Assembly (NCBI RefSeq): GCF_000006565.2
Contig: NC_031472.1
Location: 1,730,227-1,794,226 of the forward strand
DNA length: 64,000 nucleotides
DNA from: Toxoplasma gondii ME49
Taxonomy: Eukaryota; Apicomplexa; Conoidasida; Eucoccidiorida; Sarcocystidae
Direction: 5' to 3'
Part shown: positions 11,306 through 22,442 of the stretch, one piece after another
Layout: every line of letters begins with the position of its first letter
How positions within the stretch are numbered: position 1 is the first letter of the stretch
Made by a program: the position numbers and the translations under genes
Notes under the pieces: model-generated
The model's input: only the letters and a program-made list of their open reading frames with translations
Told to the model about the DNA's origin: nothing
The model's database searches: none

Positions 11306-12532
11306 TCACTCCTCCGATGCATATCGTTTTGTGAGGACGGTAGTGAGAAGGAAGTAAACAGCTACAACAGAGAGGGCGTACACTGCGAACAGCAATATCA
11401 GAATCCGGCCAATCACCCCTATTCCTGAAGATTCGTGTTTCCCCAGTGTTTTCTGAGTCGCCATCATAGATAGCGATATTCACCTGGTCTGGCCACGGGC
11501 AGGTGCGATGTTACAAGGCCGACTCCAGATTTGAGAGCTGCAGCAACTGATCCAGTCACGAGGTATGTTGAATGGATGTGGTGGCGAAGCTGGAGTTTGA
11601 ACTCGTCGCTGGAGACACGCTTGTCGACGGCTTCTGCAAGGAAACATCTCTGCGCCCAACTGCCACACTAGCCCGTCGAGACGTACCGCGCGTTGCTAGA
11701 GATGATGTGCCGAGATTTTTCACGTAAAAAAGGAGTATTCCATCATGGCATCCCCTGTTGCCAACTCCCCACTGCCTGAAAAGGGGCGTTGCTCTTTTTC
11801 GTGCTCGGGTTGCTGAACTGAACTGCACACTGGCCTCAGGAGTGTTTGCGCAAAGTGGTCAGTCGCCTCTTGTGGCGTTTGGTTCTCTGGCACGACAATG
11901 TCCATGGCCACTGCCACTGCTGCCTACAACATGACACAAGTGTGACCCTGACACATCCTTGTCACTGGAGACGTCTAACTTGGTAAAATTGAGGTTTCTT
12001 GGGACCACAAGAGTGTTCTGTGATGTCGCGAAGTCTCATGAGTTCCGCCTCAAGGTCAGCTTGCTCGTTGGGGTTGAGCAACTTGTCAGGATCGCAGACC
12101 CATGCGTGGGATACGCTGCAGTCTTTGGATAATTTAGTGCTCCAGTGTGTGGAGACAGTGGTGAACTAACTTTTCGAAGGAAACACACTTCCCTGGATCC
12201 GTGAACGGGTTTGGAAATGACACTACTGTGTGCATGAAGCCGGTTGGTGGCAGACGCCTGGAATAGATGGAAAACAGAGATCATTCCCAATATGACATGG
12301 GGAGAAAAGCTATCAATACTGACGCGTGAGCGGGCTTGCGCAGTTTCGGAGGCCTCCCTTTAGCCGGCCACCACACAGTATCATTATCCTCAGTCCTACG
12401 CTCAGGGATAACTGCCGTCTTCTGAAAATGGAATGGAGCACCCGTTTGTTTAAAACCGTTTGTTACCGAGGACGCTGAGCTATTATCATGGACTTGCCCT
12501 ACGGCCGCAACCAGAAGAAGAAGTTTCCACAT
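11306..12532 (-). CDS. Signal-peptide TPM/MOLO1-like membrane protein (294 aa)
   Basis: Seven exons on the minus strand: 12532-12324, 12257-12171, 12115-11980, 11923-11829, 11775-11687, 11633-11484, 11424-11306. All six introns are only 53-66 bases and every junction keeps phase. The protein opens with a signal peptide (MWKLLLLVAAVGQVH) and a Ser/Pro-rich linker. A lumenal domain follows with the landmarks of the TPM/MOLO-1/TLP18.3 superfamily: VCDPDKLLNPNEQADLEAEL, then a strand VAVAMDIVVP, then QWGVGNRGCHDGILLFYV. It ends with one strong membrane helix (RILILLFAVYALSVVAVYFL) and a short charged tail, TKRYASEE. Bacterial and plastid relatives bind metal or act in photosystem repair; the animal MOLO-1 modulates receptors; the apicomplexan role is unknown. 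The topology predicts a type I protein with the domain facing the secretory lumen or cell surface. Gene structure is strong; the family call rests on motif spacing. Confidence 0.8.
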
Positions 12533-13686
12533 TTCGAAGAGATAGACGGTTTATTTTGCATCTGAACCAGGGTACCTGTCAACAACTATCGTAGCCTGCG
12601 AGCCACCAACCGACTGATTCCGGTGTACAGACACACCATCAATTAACGTGAGGCAGTTTCCGTTCGGATACTGCGATTACGCTCGAAATATCTACCTGCC
12701 TTCCCCTCGCTTCCGGAGCAAGGCAAGTAAAAACTCCATGGTGAAAAATCGGTTCGCCCAGCCCCAGCGAATCACTCGGCTGTGTCAAGAGACCCCGAGA
12801 GTTTTCCGAAACAAATCACTGACGATAAAAGTTGATTAAGAGACGCTGCAAGGGCACCATATTGTGCCGTGTTGTGGTAAGCTATCTCTACCATAACTCA
12901 GGTGCATTGTTGTCGCAAATGGTTTGCACAGCTATAGCCGCTCCTATCCGTATCACTTTCGGTGGCACCTGACAAGTCTTGCATGACGCTTGCGGTGACA
13001 CAAACACGTTAACAATTTGGTGCTGGAGACTATTCAATTTGAAATCAGAGCAAAGCGTAGTTCTCTCGACGCTTACTGGCGTGTCGTACGGCGTGCGGGG
13101 GTGCTTACGGAGCAGTCACGCGTTTATCCATCGCTTGCCTCAGCCACGTCATCTTTGAACCAGTGCTGGGTGAACTCTAGCATCGTTGCACGCATCAGCA
13201 AAATACCCACGACACTGCTCGTGACATACGTTCTCTGGTAATCTGCTGACAGAAGATTCCGCTTTCCATTAACTAATTGTAGTACGTCGGAACGATGGTA
13301 AATAATCTGAATCTATACAAGAGGCAGTGTGTTCTGAGACAAAAACACCTGCACGCGCAGCGAATAGGGACAATATATTTGGTGTCCTTGGTCGACGTCC
13401 CTTCACGAGAGTTCGTCGAGGGTACCGTCGCACCGACAGACACCTGAAAAGTGTACACATGACCGATATTACTCAGGCATACAGTCACACCTGAGGTCCG
13501 TGCTTGTGCCGACATCGATGACCAAAACATTACCCTCAACTCCGAAGAGCTCAGTGTGTACAAAAGATGTCATTGTGATTCGTGCACCTGTTGTTCAACT
13601 TCAACTCGTGCTGGACCGCCCTCAGGTTCGGAAGGTGTCCAAATTTCTGAAATGGTGCCAACCCATCAAGCAGACTACACCCGGAC
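12533..13686. other. Spacer upstream of the TPM-like gene, no gene seen
   Basis: 1.15 kb between the 3' end of the Era gene and the start of the TPM-like gene, both on the minus strand. No coding segment was found on either strand. It should contain the promoter of the TPM-like gene. Confidence 0.4.
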
Positions 13687-16600
13687 CTAAGTTGGAGTTG
13701 AACGCTGTCGCAGTGCTTTGACATGAATATAGAGAATCACCTTCTGACCCCAATTGTACTCCAGATTATGAGATACATTTCGTCGCAGCTGGAACAGCAA
13801 GCGATTGCGAACGCCACACACCATTTTCGCCACTTTATCATCCTTCACTAGAAGTTCCTGAAAACAGCAAAGCTCAGCAAACGTTGAACAATAAATTTAG
13901 CAACCGGCAGAACAAGTCAAGGAGAGCCTGCCTGAACGAAGGGCAATTGAAAGTGCCTCACTTGTTCGATGATAAGCGACCCATCGAAACGTGGTGTCCA
14001 TCCGATAGTCTGCTGCTCGATTCGGTAAGGAACATCTTTATTGAACCAGCAAAAGAGATACGTCCTGAAGACAAGACACAAGAGGAACTGCATGAATTAA
14101 TTTGCTGACCACAGGTGGATTGTAGACTCAATGGCGCCTTATAGCCTGCCCAAAGGCCAAGCTGTCTTTCACATCATTTTCTGTGATCGTCTCAGTGTGA
14201 TTCAGCTCTCACACACTGACTTGCAGACAGGCCGACAGCTTCTAGCGCTTAAAATATCTGCCCCACTTACTTTATAAGCTCCGCCACCTGCTGCACCTTC
14301 GGCAGAGTTGTTTTCTACACGACAAATAATGAGCACAACAGCAAGCAAGCGTTGACTGGGTGAAGATATTAGGGGAAACAAATCTGCTGTAACAGGCAGC
14401 AGTCACACTCACGACAGTGCCTATCTCTCTGCAAACGAACATCCGCTGAGAAGAACTACGCATAAAGGTGGGCACTACTGACACACTGGAGTACACGTAC
14501 CATTTCCGGTGGATACGCCCATACGCTCCGCTTTGCCCGTGAAACAAGATGATCCAACAGAGGCTGCAGTCCGCGGGAGTTTTTCGCCGACAGGTGGAAA
14601 ATTTTCTCGAAGTGTCCATGGGCCCTGCAGTGCAATGTATCAAGAAACGCTCTTTGATGACTGCTTCCGTAACAGCAACATGGCCGCAGATTCCTCTCAT
14701 CGGAACGGGCTTCCCCACAGGGAACAAGCGGAATTTATTACTACCATTCACACGAACTCAAACTTCCACTCAGCAAATGGACCTATGCAAGCATGACTCG
14801 GGAATGCTTGGTGCTCACAACGTACTGGAATTCTTTCGCCCGTGCATACACCCATTTGGGGTGCGAGGCCAAATCGACCTGAAGAATCAACAACACAGAT
14901 GACATCACTGGACGAAGCAAATACACTTGCCCTCTTTCTTCGGTTTCACTAGGTGGACATCATCGAGGTGACGACCTTGCGTAAAAGTTTGGCTGGGCTT
15001 ACTGCTGTACCAAAACGATCAAGATTTGGTCGCACGATTTCCTACCTTGTTTATGCACAGAAATACCGGTATGCCCCTCGCGTTCACGTCGATCTGCTTT
15101 CCGTCGTCGACCTCGTCCAAGTCTTTTCCTTGTCTGTGGGCAGGTAGACCAACTGCGTCCCCCACTTCTGTTTGAGTAATCGGTGAGGGAGTCGTGGCGA
15201 GCGTCGAGTCTGTGTCACAGGAGAACCATAAATATTGCCTCTCAAAGTGTCTTGGAACGGTTGTGCACAACAGAGAGACTCTGAGAACCAATTCTGTCGC
15301 TCTGGGCAAAGCACTGTTGTTTCCCACACATTCAAGAAGTGCTTTTTGGTACTGAAATTTGATTCCCCAATGCGATGGTGGCGGGCACCAAACCCAGCGC
15401 CCGGATCGATAAATACGTGTCCGGATAATGCGCCACTCAAATCCCGCACGCTAAAGCTGTCGACAACAACAAGAGGAGGACTGAACCACGCCCGCATATA
15501 TAATGGCGAAGCACCATCAGCGGTTTATCCGTATACTGACACTCCTTAGCCCTGTCTCCCCTTTGCTCTAGCGGGTGTTCGCTGACTTCTAGGACAGAAG
15601 GAATGAACTCTTCCCAGACGTGTATATTCACAAAGTGTAAAGCACACCACAGAATCTCACCGAATGCACGACGAATAAGTGAAGGCTTCGGTGCAATAGT
15701 CGTGACGATGTTGAACACTTCCTGCGTAGGCCGTTTGACCGCGTCGATGACTAACAAAGCAACATCTGCGTCCTCCTGGAAGCCAAAATAAAAAGTATTG
15801 CCTTCTGTTTTGCTTGCTTGGCCTTATTGCATAAATTGAAGGGAAATTATCTAAAGTTTACAACCCTCTAACTGCAATGACGAAAAGGCACCTGTAGCAG
15901 AACCCATGCTGAAAACGCGGCAGTTCAGTTCTTTCCAGGAAAATCCGGTTGATGATGCTCACAACAACAGACGACTTACAAAGCCTCTCCACGCGGTGCT
16001 GACCAGCTCGCGACAAAACTTTTTATTGCGATGCGATTCGACGATGCCTGCAGATACAGTGAAATAGAAACTCGATACGTACCCTACCTGCCTCCCGGAG
16101 CTATCGTCAACGTTCCGCATTACCCACAAGCACGTGGAATGTGCTCACCCCCCTTCGGAGACGAAAACCTCGTGGACTTACTGAAGAGAGCATTTTTCTG
16201 CTAATTTATCGGATTCTCGTGAGTATGACAAATACAGGAAGTGAACAATTTCCTTCCCACGGCAAGAATACGTCCTATTCTTAAATAAAATAAATTGTGG
16301 TCGCGTATATTCACCTGTTTGCAAATTGCTTCACCTCTCGAATTCACACAGTGGCTCTCCACGGTAGCCAGTGCACGTAAAAAGCTGACTATTACACATT
16401 AGCATATATATCGTCAGAGCCTGCGCCTCTGCGGTGACTGATTGCACACTGTAGGACGGCGGTGTCCACACATACCTGCAAAGAGAAGAGCTGCGTCATA
16501 ATTTCTACACCGCTGCTTTTGTGTGAGGTAACTTCATTGTGGAAAGAGTTCGTACCTGGCACATCGAGAAAGACCAGCTGGGTATCGTCTTGCGTTATAA

Positions 16601-18170
16601 TACCTCGAATCTCGCTCCTGAGAAGAGACAGTAGTATCTTTCCACTTCCTACATGAACTGTGGAGCGTATGCCATTTATAGGCAGTGGGATGACCTGGTA
16701 GCCACGCGTGTGACCTAGCTTTCTTGCCGTTCAGGTACGCATATACACCGCTTCATTCGAAAGAGGGGCCACGCCTAACTCGCGAGAGGCATGCGGGGAG
16801 TGTGTGAGACGCATTATTGCATATAAGTCCCGAAATAAACATCTGAGGCCGTGCAGTTCTTTGTGATACACAAACGACTGTCGGTGACAGCGCCTCATCC
16901 GGGCGCAAGGTAACGTCACGTGGTGACAGCGCTTGCCCCCTCGATTTCTTCCCCGTAAGCATGGCCACATCAAAAATGTAACATCAAAGACGAAACTGTG
17001 TGAGCAACGGTGCAATACAACTGACACAACGAATCGCACGCTTGTCACAGCTTAGTGCGTTGAGGGGCCGTCCGAAGCATCGCGCGTATTAACACCTGCC
17101 ATATGGAAAGCATGAGCTCACCGAATGAAGAGGAAAAACAGGTGGGTGGGCATGGAGCGCGCGTAAGCCCCAACGACTGTCATACCAATTATGCTAAAGC
17201 CCCTGAAAAAAACGATTTTCACCGTACCGCGTTGTGTTCACCTTCGGTGATACCGCACTGAGCTTCTGGCCGAGAAGCGCATTGAGTAAAGAGCTCTTCC
17301 CTGAAATGACACAATCGGTATCAGTTAGCAGGCGTTCTCACACTCCCGGGCCTCTGTAACACTACATACCTTCACCTGACATGATCTGGACTCCATTCAG
17401 TGACTCGGTATAGTTAGCGCCAATGTGGTAAGCATAGACTCCGGCTGACCATCATTCCGCTGTTGGGCGTGTCACTTCATGGTCACAAACACACTCCACG
17501 ATCATCACACACACTGGTGCTATCGATTCGCAAACTCCACTTCGACCATCACGGAAACAAATGCCCCGTTTCATTTTTCTGAAATGCAGCCATGTTCACG
17601 CCCGGGGAAAGCTGCCGCGACGTGGAGCCATTTTATAATTCACCAAATAGACGTAGTTCCATGCAAAACCGGTGATTTGTCTGTTTCGATGTCATCAACA
17701 CGCCAATGAAGTATGAATCACGGTGAAACTTATTTGACCAACATAATTTCACCCAAATTTCTGCTTCAACGATCACGTCTGCGATGACGGCGGACATCGT
17801 CCAGGGATGCAACCGGGATCGACTCCTGGAGCTTCAGGCGCGCGACGATGTGAGTAGCAAGTGAAATGCCACAACGGACAGAGAACTGCGTAGAAAAAAC
17901 TCTACCTGCGTTAGGAGGACCGATGAGCGCTATCCGAAGTGACTTGGCGCATCCACTTTCCGGCTGCGGAGGGGGTTCCCAGCTACTGAACTGTGCCTGA
18001 TGTTCCGCGCCAGAAAAAAAGTGGTGACTGATAGAGCAGGGTGCCTCTGATTCGGATCGCCGGACGTGTCTATTGTTTTGTAGTACGGAGAAGTTGCAGG
18101 TGGGCACGTACCGATCACCACTGCTAACATGATGTCGCAGGCATCGCGCCGGCAGAAACACCGCAGCCAT
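13687..18170 (-). CDS. Era-type GTPase, organellar (eleven exons, 413 aa)
   Basis: Exons: 18170-17906, 17300-17228, 16617-16556, 16047-15980, 15775-15661, 15209-15046, 14878-14826, 14624-14501, 14314-14271, 14064-13962, 13857-13687. All ten junctions keep phase and together rebuild a full Era protein. G1 is ALIGPPNAGKSSLLNALL (P-loop split by intron 1), G2 falls at SPKVNTTRSEIRGI, G3 is DVPG, G4 is NKVD (split NK/VD by intron 6), and G5 is HLSAKNSRG. The KH-domain half follows: SVWAYPPEM, KDVPYRIEQQTIGW, DGSLIIEQ, then VRNRLLFQLRR and VILYIHVKAL. Era proteins bind the 3' end of small-subunit rRNA and help mature the 30S particle. The first 60 residues are Arg/Ser/His rich and suggest mitochondrial import. 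A 54-residue acidic stretch (exon 6) enlarges the region between G3 and G4. The exon 6 acceptor is the least certain point. Confidence 0.93.
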
Positions 18171-18488
18171 ACTTCCCACTGGCAACTGTAGCAGTGGTTG
18201 TAACGGAGCACCACGTGCATACACTGATGGATTTTTTTTGATAACGACTCTCTGCGGAAGAAGTCGTGCTTAGTCCTCTGTACATGAACATGGCGTTTAT
18301 GTGTTCGGCTATTCGCCACCTGAACAAAAGCTTCCGCTATCTTTTGCCAAGGGCACTAGATGGTCACATCCGCGCACTTCGGTATGAAATAATACTTAGT
18401 TAATTTTGCTTACAAGCAAAAGCAATCAGCTGTTACAAGAGAAGCACGAGGAGCAACAGTCACAAAAAATGCGATAGAGAAAATCCGC
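18171..18488. other. Short spacer, no gene seen
   Basis: About 320 bases upstream of the Era start codon. A minus-strand frame crosses it but carries no credible ATG or domain. It probably holds the Era promoter and the 3' end of the next minus-strand gene. Confidence 0.4.
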
Positions 18489-19407
18489 CTATGTCAAACC
18501 ACAGGGACTACAGGAGAGAAACGAAGAGGAAACGAGGTGTTTGTTTACTCGAAGAAATATGCGTGCACGAACCTCGAGAGGTACTGCTCCTCTTGTTATA
18601 CTGCCGGGGCCGTGTATGGGATTGAGGCGATGACGGTCGCGACCAGAGGCGGTCTGGAAAGGTTTTTGTTCTGCAGCGTAAAAACGGTAGACAAAAAACG
18701 AACAAGCAGGAGACATGGGGACTCAGGAGTCCAAGGCGGCTGTACGATACCACGGGCTCAAAAGCCCAGCACATCCTGGGGTCATTTGACCTGTAAAGCT
18801 ACTGACTGATACGTGACACTGACACGTCACAGCCGTTTGTCGTCATTGCCATCCCAGACCGCCGATCCCGTTTTCTCAAGTCGGCAAAGCCTCCTCACCT
18901 GCATTTCCAAATGAGCTATCGTCTGCATTAGGTGCCTCCACGTCATCGCTCGCGGCAGCGACATCCACACTCTCGGCACCAACTGGTCGGATCTGAAAGA
19001 CACCACGGAAGCAGACGTGAAAAAGACAGGGAGCATCTTCTGACGATGGGACTGTTGCGTCGATAGATTACCCTGATACTGGCGAATAACGTTTGTCCCT
19101 CTTCATGAAGTTTCTTCTGCATCATGCACGAAATACGGAACATTGTCTGGCAGTCATGCAGATGATGAATGGTGCTTTCCTGAAGCATTTGAGCTCACTT
19201 TTCTATATCTGCTCATGATGGAAAACGACCGAGGATGTAGTTCGCCAGAATGCTGTCGCTTATCTTCGGCATTTCCCCCTGGCTGAACCGCAAACCTGGT
19301 CATCAATGACTGGGGTAATCTTGAATATTCACCCGCTCTTCGCGCAAGACTGGGAGTAGTGCTAGCTGGTTGCCCCCCCACCCGCCGAATGCCTTCGTAG
19401 ACATCAT
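18489..19407 (-). CDS. Small protein with a SNARE-like helix (four exons, 152 aa)
   Basis: Proposed exons: 19407-19333, 19179-19072, 18992-18899, 18670-18489. The four join in phase and end at TAG. Exon 2 codes a 36-residue amphipathic helix that begins EST and ends LHEEGQTLFASI. Its start, length and the position of its EEG-Q element match the first SNARE helix of SNAP-25 proteins (EST, 21 residues, then DEQGEQL). That would make it a Qb-type SNARE-like helix for membrane fusion. There is no membrane anchor and no second SNARE helix, so a complete SNAP-25 is not present. Exon 3 is acidic and exon 4 basic. The exon 2 acceptor (AATGCTTCAG) is weak, and exon 2 could itself begin at the ATG six bases before it. 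The gene model is plausible, the SNARE link tentative. Confidence 0.5.
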
Positions 19408-19556
19408 GGCCCGCGACCTCACAGCAAGGAGGACGGGTTCCACTACGTTTGGAGAAGAACTTTTGAGAGCGGCAAGAGGTTACGCTCAAGACGATGTTTC
19501 TGCGACATATGTGGCAGAGCGGGACATTCGTCGCCGAAGACGGCGACGGGTTACTG

Positions 19557-21159
19557 TCAGACGGCAGCGAACATGTTGCTCCAATTCTGGAAATACTTGT
19601 TCCACGTTGTGTGATGCTGCAGTGGAATAAGCTTTGGCTTATTCGCACAGGAAGCTGGTCTATTCTGCTGCAGCGACATGTCAGCAAAGGCTGAGCTCGC
19701 TGGATCAACAGCTCCATGAGAACGAACAGGTTCTCCTCATTAGAATTTGAGAACAGACGTGCTCGCTGGAGTTACTGAATCCAAGGTTGTTCGATCGCAA
19801 ATGAGGAGATGCACGAAGGTATCACAACAAAAAGCGAGGTCAGCACCGGCAACGGAATTCCGACTGTGAAAACCCCCCACAGGTTCCAGACGGCAGCGTT
19901 GACTTCTCATACAACGTAGTCGCACCTTTGAAAAACTGGGAGAAAGGAATCGGAGCAAAGAATACAGGCTAGTCCTGTCGGCAAATGCTCACGATCGGGA
20001 GGCAAACTGCTCCCTGCGGTCGTATTTGGAGCAGCGTCGTTGAATCGTCCTTGGTAAGCGTCGATGCTACCGGCACAGCACCACTGACGAAGTATCAAGC
20101 GTCCCTCAGTGATTAGCTCCGTCACAAATTCCACTGTTGAGAGGATTCATACAGGAAGAACTGTTGAACAGAGTTGCTGTGCAAAAAGTGAGTAGTCGTC
20201 GTACACAATGGGGAAGACGAAGAAAGACAAACCACACCGAGGGGACAGGGATTAGAAGGCATCGACACTGCGACTAGTCTGCACAACTACACGACAGTCA
20301 GCCCGGTCAATAAAAAGATGAATCGGCATCTCATGAGCATAATCACACAAGAAAACTCATGGTTATTAAGTCTCGAAGGAGCATATGGCGACTCACATGT
20401 CTTGAAGTCAGGAAGACCAACTGAGCCTGCATGCACGGGAAATGTGGCATGCTGACGACGTCCGTGAATGACTCCGTTGGGGTTCTCGTAGGCTTTCCGC
20501 TTCTTGTGTGGACACTGCAATTGCGTATAGGCAGTTGTTCACCACGGGATCATTTGTAGCTGAACCGTTCCATAGTCTACACTGGGAATTTGTGTGATAG
20601 ATTTTTAGAACTCCTTGCCTGCTGCGGCCCACTGTCAAATAGCTCGCCCTGTTGAGGAGAACCCACGCCAGCCCGCCACACTGTGACGTCTTGTGCTGGA
20701 ATGTGTGTGGTGTGATAGACCTTCACTGTCTCGGAAAGACCTCGTTGAGAGTGTGCGTGCGGTTACTTGTCACCGCAAAAAGATGTGCCTCAGTCAAGTA
20801 GTGAGAATCACTGCGGCTATGTCTTTCGAGGCAGTTAGGCTTTTATGTTCCCGTAGCCCCGGGATATCGTCGACGGGTTCGAACCAAGGTCGCCTCGATG
20901 AGCGACCTACCATTCTCACGTGTAGATGTGGCGACAGTCGCAAGTAAATCGCTTACATTTCTGGTAAAGTTCATCAGTCTTTCCTGGCATTCAGGTCACT
21001 ATTTGAGGTGATTGCTTCCCGGGTTGCATGCGGCCGTAATTCGGAGGGATCCAGGCTTGGCACACCGGCAGGGGATGACGGCTGCTGGCGCAGCAGAAGA
21101 CGGTGACCACTGCGGCCGCCGGAGCCCCCGTTTGTGTTTCGCTTATGCAAAGTCGCCAT
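19557..21159 (-). CDS. Unrecognised multi-exon gene
   Basis: Four linked exons are well supported by splice sites and phase: 20514-20397, 20133-19926, 19863-19776 and 19667-19557 (ending TGA). They read, in part, CPHKKRKAYENPNGVIHGRR, then EFVTELITEGRLILRQWCC, then AGADLAFCCDTFVHLLICDR, then HHTTWNKYFQNWSN. The 5' end is less clear. An ATG in good context at 21159 opens an Arg/Gly/Ser-rich exon; a donor near 21066 and an acceptor at about 20976 lead to a Cys-rich segment (KCKRFTCDCRHIYT) ending at a GTGAGA donor near 20919. A further segment near 20668 (ASYLTVGRSRQGVLKIYH) could follow in phase, but its junction to the 20514 exon is not resolved. The protein is rich in Cys and His, which may bind metal. 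No family was recognised. Confidence 0.5.
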
Positions 21160-21641
21160 TTCTGGCTAATGCGAAGGCCAAATCAATATATTTTCAGGTG
21201 TATTTCCAACACAAACGAAGACGTGATTATAGCACGGTGTGTGCAACAAGTGAAGCCGTATTCACGGTTCTGTGTCGCTTTGCGCCACAAGCTTCGGCAA
21301 ATCTTAGTACTCACGTTCCGCCACACACAGTTCCTTGCGTCACTGAAACTGTGGCCGACCTCCAATGTGTCTTTGTGTTCATTCCAAAGTAACTAGACAC
21401 ATCTCTACCTTTTTCCTGAGCAGCTTGGGCATGTCCATATCTGTCGGCTTTCCTGAAATCTGCAGCCAGTGTGTGTGTGTGTGGTCCGCGAAACTCCGAG
21501 GCTGGTGCCATACAACTCTCGCTCCAGTGCCGCCACACCGAGGAATCCTGTAGGACACGTCGAATGAACAAACGTGTGTATCGTTTCTTTTCACATTCTG
21601 CCGGTTTCAAACAGACGAAGTTTCTACTGATGACAAAAACA
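21160..21641. other. Divergent promoter region
   Basis: About 480 bases between a minus-strand gene start and the plus-strand peroxiredoxin start. It contains a short GT dinucleotide run near 21470. Two plus-strand and one minus-strand frames cross it; none shows a domain. It is the likely shared upstream region for both genes. Confidence 0.4.
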
Positions 21642-22442
21642 ATGGCGAAGGCGTTGTGCTGTACAGCAACGATGGCAACTGTTGCACTCCTTGCCACCGT
21701 TCTTCTAGGGAACTTGCCTGCAGGTTCTTTCTCCTTCGTCATTGGCACAAAGGCTGTGGGAAGCGTCCCACTCGGCTCAGCAGCGTCATCAGGCGGCATG
21801 TGCTCCTCAGTATCAGGCGGGCCAGCTAGTGTTTTCTCTTCGAGCGCTCTGAAGGCAGCATCAGCCCTTGGGTCTAGATCTCTCGCCTTCGCAAAAACGA
21901 AGACACTCAGTGAAGGAGACCCAGCGCCAGAGTGTGTCTGGAAGGTTCGTGCTGCGGCGCCGGAGGGAGGAATGACGTGGGCAGAACTCGAGTCCACCAC
22001 AATGTTCAAGAACAAAAGAGTTGTCATTTTCAGCCTTCCCGGAGCGTTTACACCTACCTGCTCATCCCGGCACCTGCCTGATTTCGACAAAGAGTATGAT
22101 GCTATCCGTGCCCTCGGGATTGACGAGGTTTACTGCCTCTCTGTCAACGACACCTTCGTAATGAACGCCTGGGCTTCCAGCTTGAATGTGAAGCATGTTA
22201 AGATGATTCCGGACGGCAACGGCTGTTTCACCTCAAAGATGGGCATGCTAGTGGATAAAACCAACCTCGGGTTCGGCCCGCGATCCTGGAGATACGCCAT
22301 GGTGGTCCGTAACGGCACCATTGAGAAGCTGCTGGTGGAACCGGAGAAGCGCGATGACGCGGAAGACGATCCCTTCGTTGCGTCGGACGTTGCAAGCGTG
22401 CTTAAGTATCTGCGTGATTCTGCTGATGTAAAGGGCGCATGA
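21642..22442 (+). CDS. Peroxiredoxin, Prx5/AOP type, with secretory leader (266 aa)
   Basis: This is a single exon. The start at 21642 has A at -3 and G at +4 and opens a hydrophobic leader (ATMATVALLATVLLGNLPAG); an in-frame ATG lies 12 bases upstream and another 78 bases upstream. The catalytic domain runs from about residue 90 to the end: GDPAPECVWKV, then VVIFSLPGAFTPTCSSRHLP with the peroxidatic Cys in the TPTC context, the conserved Arg in FGPRSWRYAMVV, and a C-terminal helix ending KYLRDS. Members reduce hydrogen peroxide and alkyl or lipid hydroperoxides using thiol donors such as glutaredoxin. The Plasmodium homologue AOP is an apicoplast enzyme, and the signal-plus-leader arrangement fits that site, but mitochondrial delivery by the leader is possible. 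Other cysteines are at about the start of the domain and in EVYCLSV and GNGCFTS. Family call is certain; location is inferred. Confidence 0.93.
   Translation: MAKALCCTATMATVALLATVLLGNLPAGSFSFVIGTKAVGSVPLGSAASSGGMCSSVSGGPASVFSSSALKAASALGSRSLAFAKTKTLSEGDPAPECVWKVRAAAPEGGMTWAELESTTMFKNKRVVIFSLPGAFTPTCSSRHLPDFDKEYDAIRALGIDEVYCLSVNDTFVMNAWASSLNVKHVKMIPDGNGCFTSKMGMLVDKTNLGFGPRSWRYAMVVRNGTIEKLLVEPEKRDDAEDDPFVASDVASVLKYLRDSADVKGA

Noticed and set aside
15437..15757. 106-codon minus-strand frame beyond Era exon 5
   Set aside because: The part past the GTGAGA donor at 15660 has no Era similarity and is read as intron.
20860..20900. GGTTCGAACC resembling a tRNA T-arm
   Set aside because: The flanking bases do not pair into a five-base-pair T stem, and no acceptor, D or anticodon arm could be drawn around it.
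21469..21485. Short GT dinucleotide run
   Set aside because: It is under ten units, common in eukaryotic spacer DNA, and has no clear function.
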